Shown: positions 62,998-64,000 of the stretch, in pieces
Numbering within the stretch: the stretch's first letter is position 1
Layout: every line of letters begins with the position of its first letter
Assembly (NCBI RefSeq): GCF_019972295.1
Contig: NZ_BLJA01000001.1
Span: 156,049 to 220,048 of the forward strand
From: Geobacter sp. AOG2
Lineage (GTDB): Bacteria; Desulfobacterota; Desulfuromonadia; Geobacterales; Pseudopelobacteraceae
DNA length: 64,000 nt
Reading direction: 5' to 3'
Notes under the pieces: model-generated
What the model was told of the DNA's origin: nothing
Seen by the model: only the letters and a program-made list of their open reading frames with translations
Databases searched by the model: none
Position numbers and translations under genes: made by a program

Positions 62998-64000
62998 CTA
63001 TTTGACCGTGAAGGGACGCATCATCTCCATGTCTTCGTGGGAAATAATATGACAATGGTACATGTAGGTTGCAGGGGCCTGGGCGCCAGCCGGGAGGTCA
63101 AATTTGGCCCGGATGCGGACATAGCCCGGATTTACCACTTCGCCGCCGCCATTCGGGTCGTAGGCGACCATCGCCGGCGGTACCTTAACCATATCCTTGT
63201 AACCGATTTCGTTGCCTGAGCGGGCATAGAGCGAGTTGCCCGGCGTATCTGGCGTCAACGTGCCGGTTGGGGTGCCCGACGGATCTTCGCGCGGATCAGT
63301 ATTCGGCATGTAGGCCGTGTAACTGGAAACCGGCTCCGGCAAGGCCCCCACACCGTCTGCTCGAATGTAGTTTGGAGGGGAAGCTGGTGGGTCAGGAGGA
63401 GCCGGTTGCGGCGGCAGCCCCAGAATCGCAAGCTCTGCGTCCGTGAGCGGTGTACCGCCCGGTCCGGCCTTGATGTGCCCCTTCTCGATAATCTGGAACT
63501 TGACCAGATGGAGATGGATCGGGTGCATGTCGGGGGTGGTGTTTATAATCACCCACTCCTCAACCGAATTTTTCGAGACAACCTCCGTGATCGGGTCTGA
63601 AAACTGAAGGCCGTTGATGAGTAGTTCGGTGCGGTAAACAGTGCTGTTCGCTATCGGATCGAAAAAAGCGTAGGCCTCGTCCTTGCGTTCTTGCAGGTCT
63701 ATGTACCTGACCCTGTCGGGAACCACGCTGTTCAGGTCTCCGCCCTGCTGATTGAAGGGGCGCAACGAAGCATCCCATGATTTTATCTGGGTGTCGTAGG
63801 ATGCCGAGGCGGTTCCGGCATCGACCGCGAACATCATGACCTTGCCGGTGGTGTTCGGATCCAGGGTAGACATGTCTTCGTTGGCGGGGCCAAACAGGCC
63901 GCCAAAGGGGGCGGGGGCGTCATTGCGAAGTATAAGTCGGCGCCCGACGCCATTGTTTTTGAATACAGGGTGGGAAAAGTCAATCACAATGTCAGCCCGC
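62998..64000 (-). CDS. Multicopper oxidase, C-terminal part (N-terminus beyond window)
   Basis: The frame is open to base 64000, entering with RADIVIDFSHP, a typical multicopper oxidase middle-domain block, so the N-terminus is off the right edge and GTG 63987 is internal. Copper ligands of the last cupredoxin domain are seen as HPIHLHLVKF and YMYHCHIISHEDMEMM. A Pro-rich insertion (PPQPAPPDPPASPP) lies between them. Likely oxidises Cu(I) or other substrates in the periplasm, fitting the CusBA genes beside it. Confidence 0.92.
   Translation of the reverse strand, partial: RADIVIDFSHPVFKNNGVGRRLILRNDAPAPFGGLFGPANEDMSTLDPNTTGKVMMFAVDAGTASASYDTQIKSWDASLRPFNQQGGDLNSVVPDRVRYIDLQERKDEAYAFFDPIANSTVYRTELLINGLQFSDPITEVVSKNSVEEWVIINTTPDMHPIHLHLVKFQIIEKGHIKAGPGGTPLTDAELAILGLPPQPAPPDPPASPPNYIRADGVGALPEPVSSYTAYMPNTDPREDPSGTPTGTLTPDTPGNSLYARSGNEIGYKDMVKVPPAMVAYDPNGGGEVVNPGYVRIRAKFDLPAGAQAPATYMYHCHIISHEDMEMMRPFTVK

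Overview
The window is a chromosomal segment of a high-GC, Gram-negative, metal-reducing-type bacterium, most likely of the Geobacter group (Geobacterales, Desulfuromonadota). The signs are a very large multihaem c-type cytochrome lipoprotein beside a pentahaem lipoprotein and an outer-membrane barrel, bacteriohaemerythrin, a leucine T-box before leuA, a complete liv transporter core, and dispersed 'ccacagag' and 'cacgaaa' repeats. The species cannot be fixed from this sequence alone. No tRNA, rRNA, CRISPR array, integrase or intact insertion sequence was seen.

Layout. 1-8 kb: 3' end of ribBA, bacteriohaemerythrin, a small Cys-rich protein, an MFS transporter, then a minus-strand three-gene locus (barrel, pentahaem, giant cytochrome) that looks like an extracellular electron transfer conduit. 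7.9-13.8 kb: a small defence and toxin island bounded by partial duplicates of the leuA 3' region. It holds a DUF2726 membrane protein, a CAP12-type TIR protein, an AT-rich Mrr-NACHT protein, and brnT (truncated) with brnA. 13.9-18.2 kb: a chemoreceptor, a candidate structured RNA, leuA and its leucine T-box. 18.3-26.9 kb: small regulators and enzymes, an L,D-transpeptidase, a seven-repeat FG-GAP lipoprotein and a MarR-GNAT fusion with a perfect palindromic operator.

27.2-34.0 kb is the most unusual part: a compact, AT-rich, seven-gene minus-strand operon. Transcription order is TIR-TIR-SLOG protein, ThsB-like TIR protein, Nmad2-domain protein, membrane-anchored dCTP deaminase/dUTPase-fold protein, thymidylate-kinase-like protein, a helical protein of the aGPT-PPlase / 5-hmdU DNA kinase-associated family, and a thymidylate-synthase-like protein. 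It joins Thoeris-like NAD-nucleotide signalling genes to a complete-looking pyrimidine or DNA-base hypermodification set. Its promoter carries two 17-bp palindromes 29 bp apart inside a roughly 205-bp sequence that recurs, inverted, before the DUF2726 gene at 8.2-8.4 kb. This suggests the two defence loci share a regulator.

34.1-64 kb is mainly core metabolism and envelope: higBA between two copies of one terminator sequence, livHMGF without a binding protein, an EamA transporter, an Nfu-type scaffold, aspA, tyrS, a nitrilase-family amidase, ftsK, a YgbA_NO protein, a ferredoxin-like protein, a macro-domain hydrolase, an EAL-HDOD protein and an ABC-F ATPase. Then come GTP-dependent pckG followed directly by ATP-dependent pckA, hypA, small lipoproteins including a dihaem cytochrome, and a copper/silver efflux cluster (CusB-like adaptor, CusA-like pump, multicopper oxidase running off the right edge).
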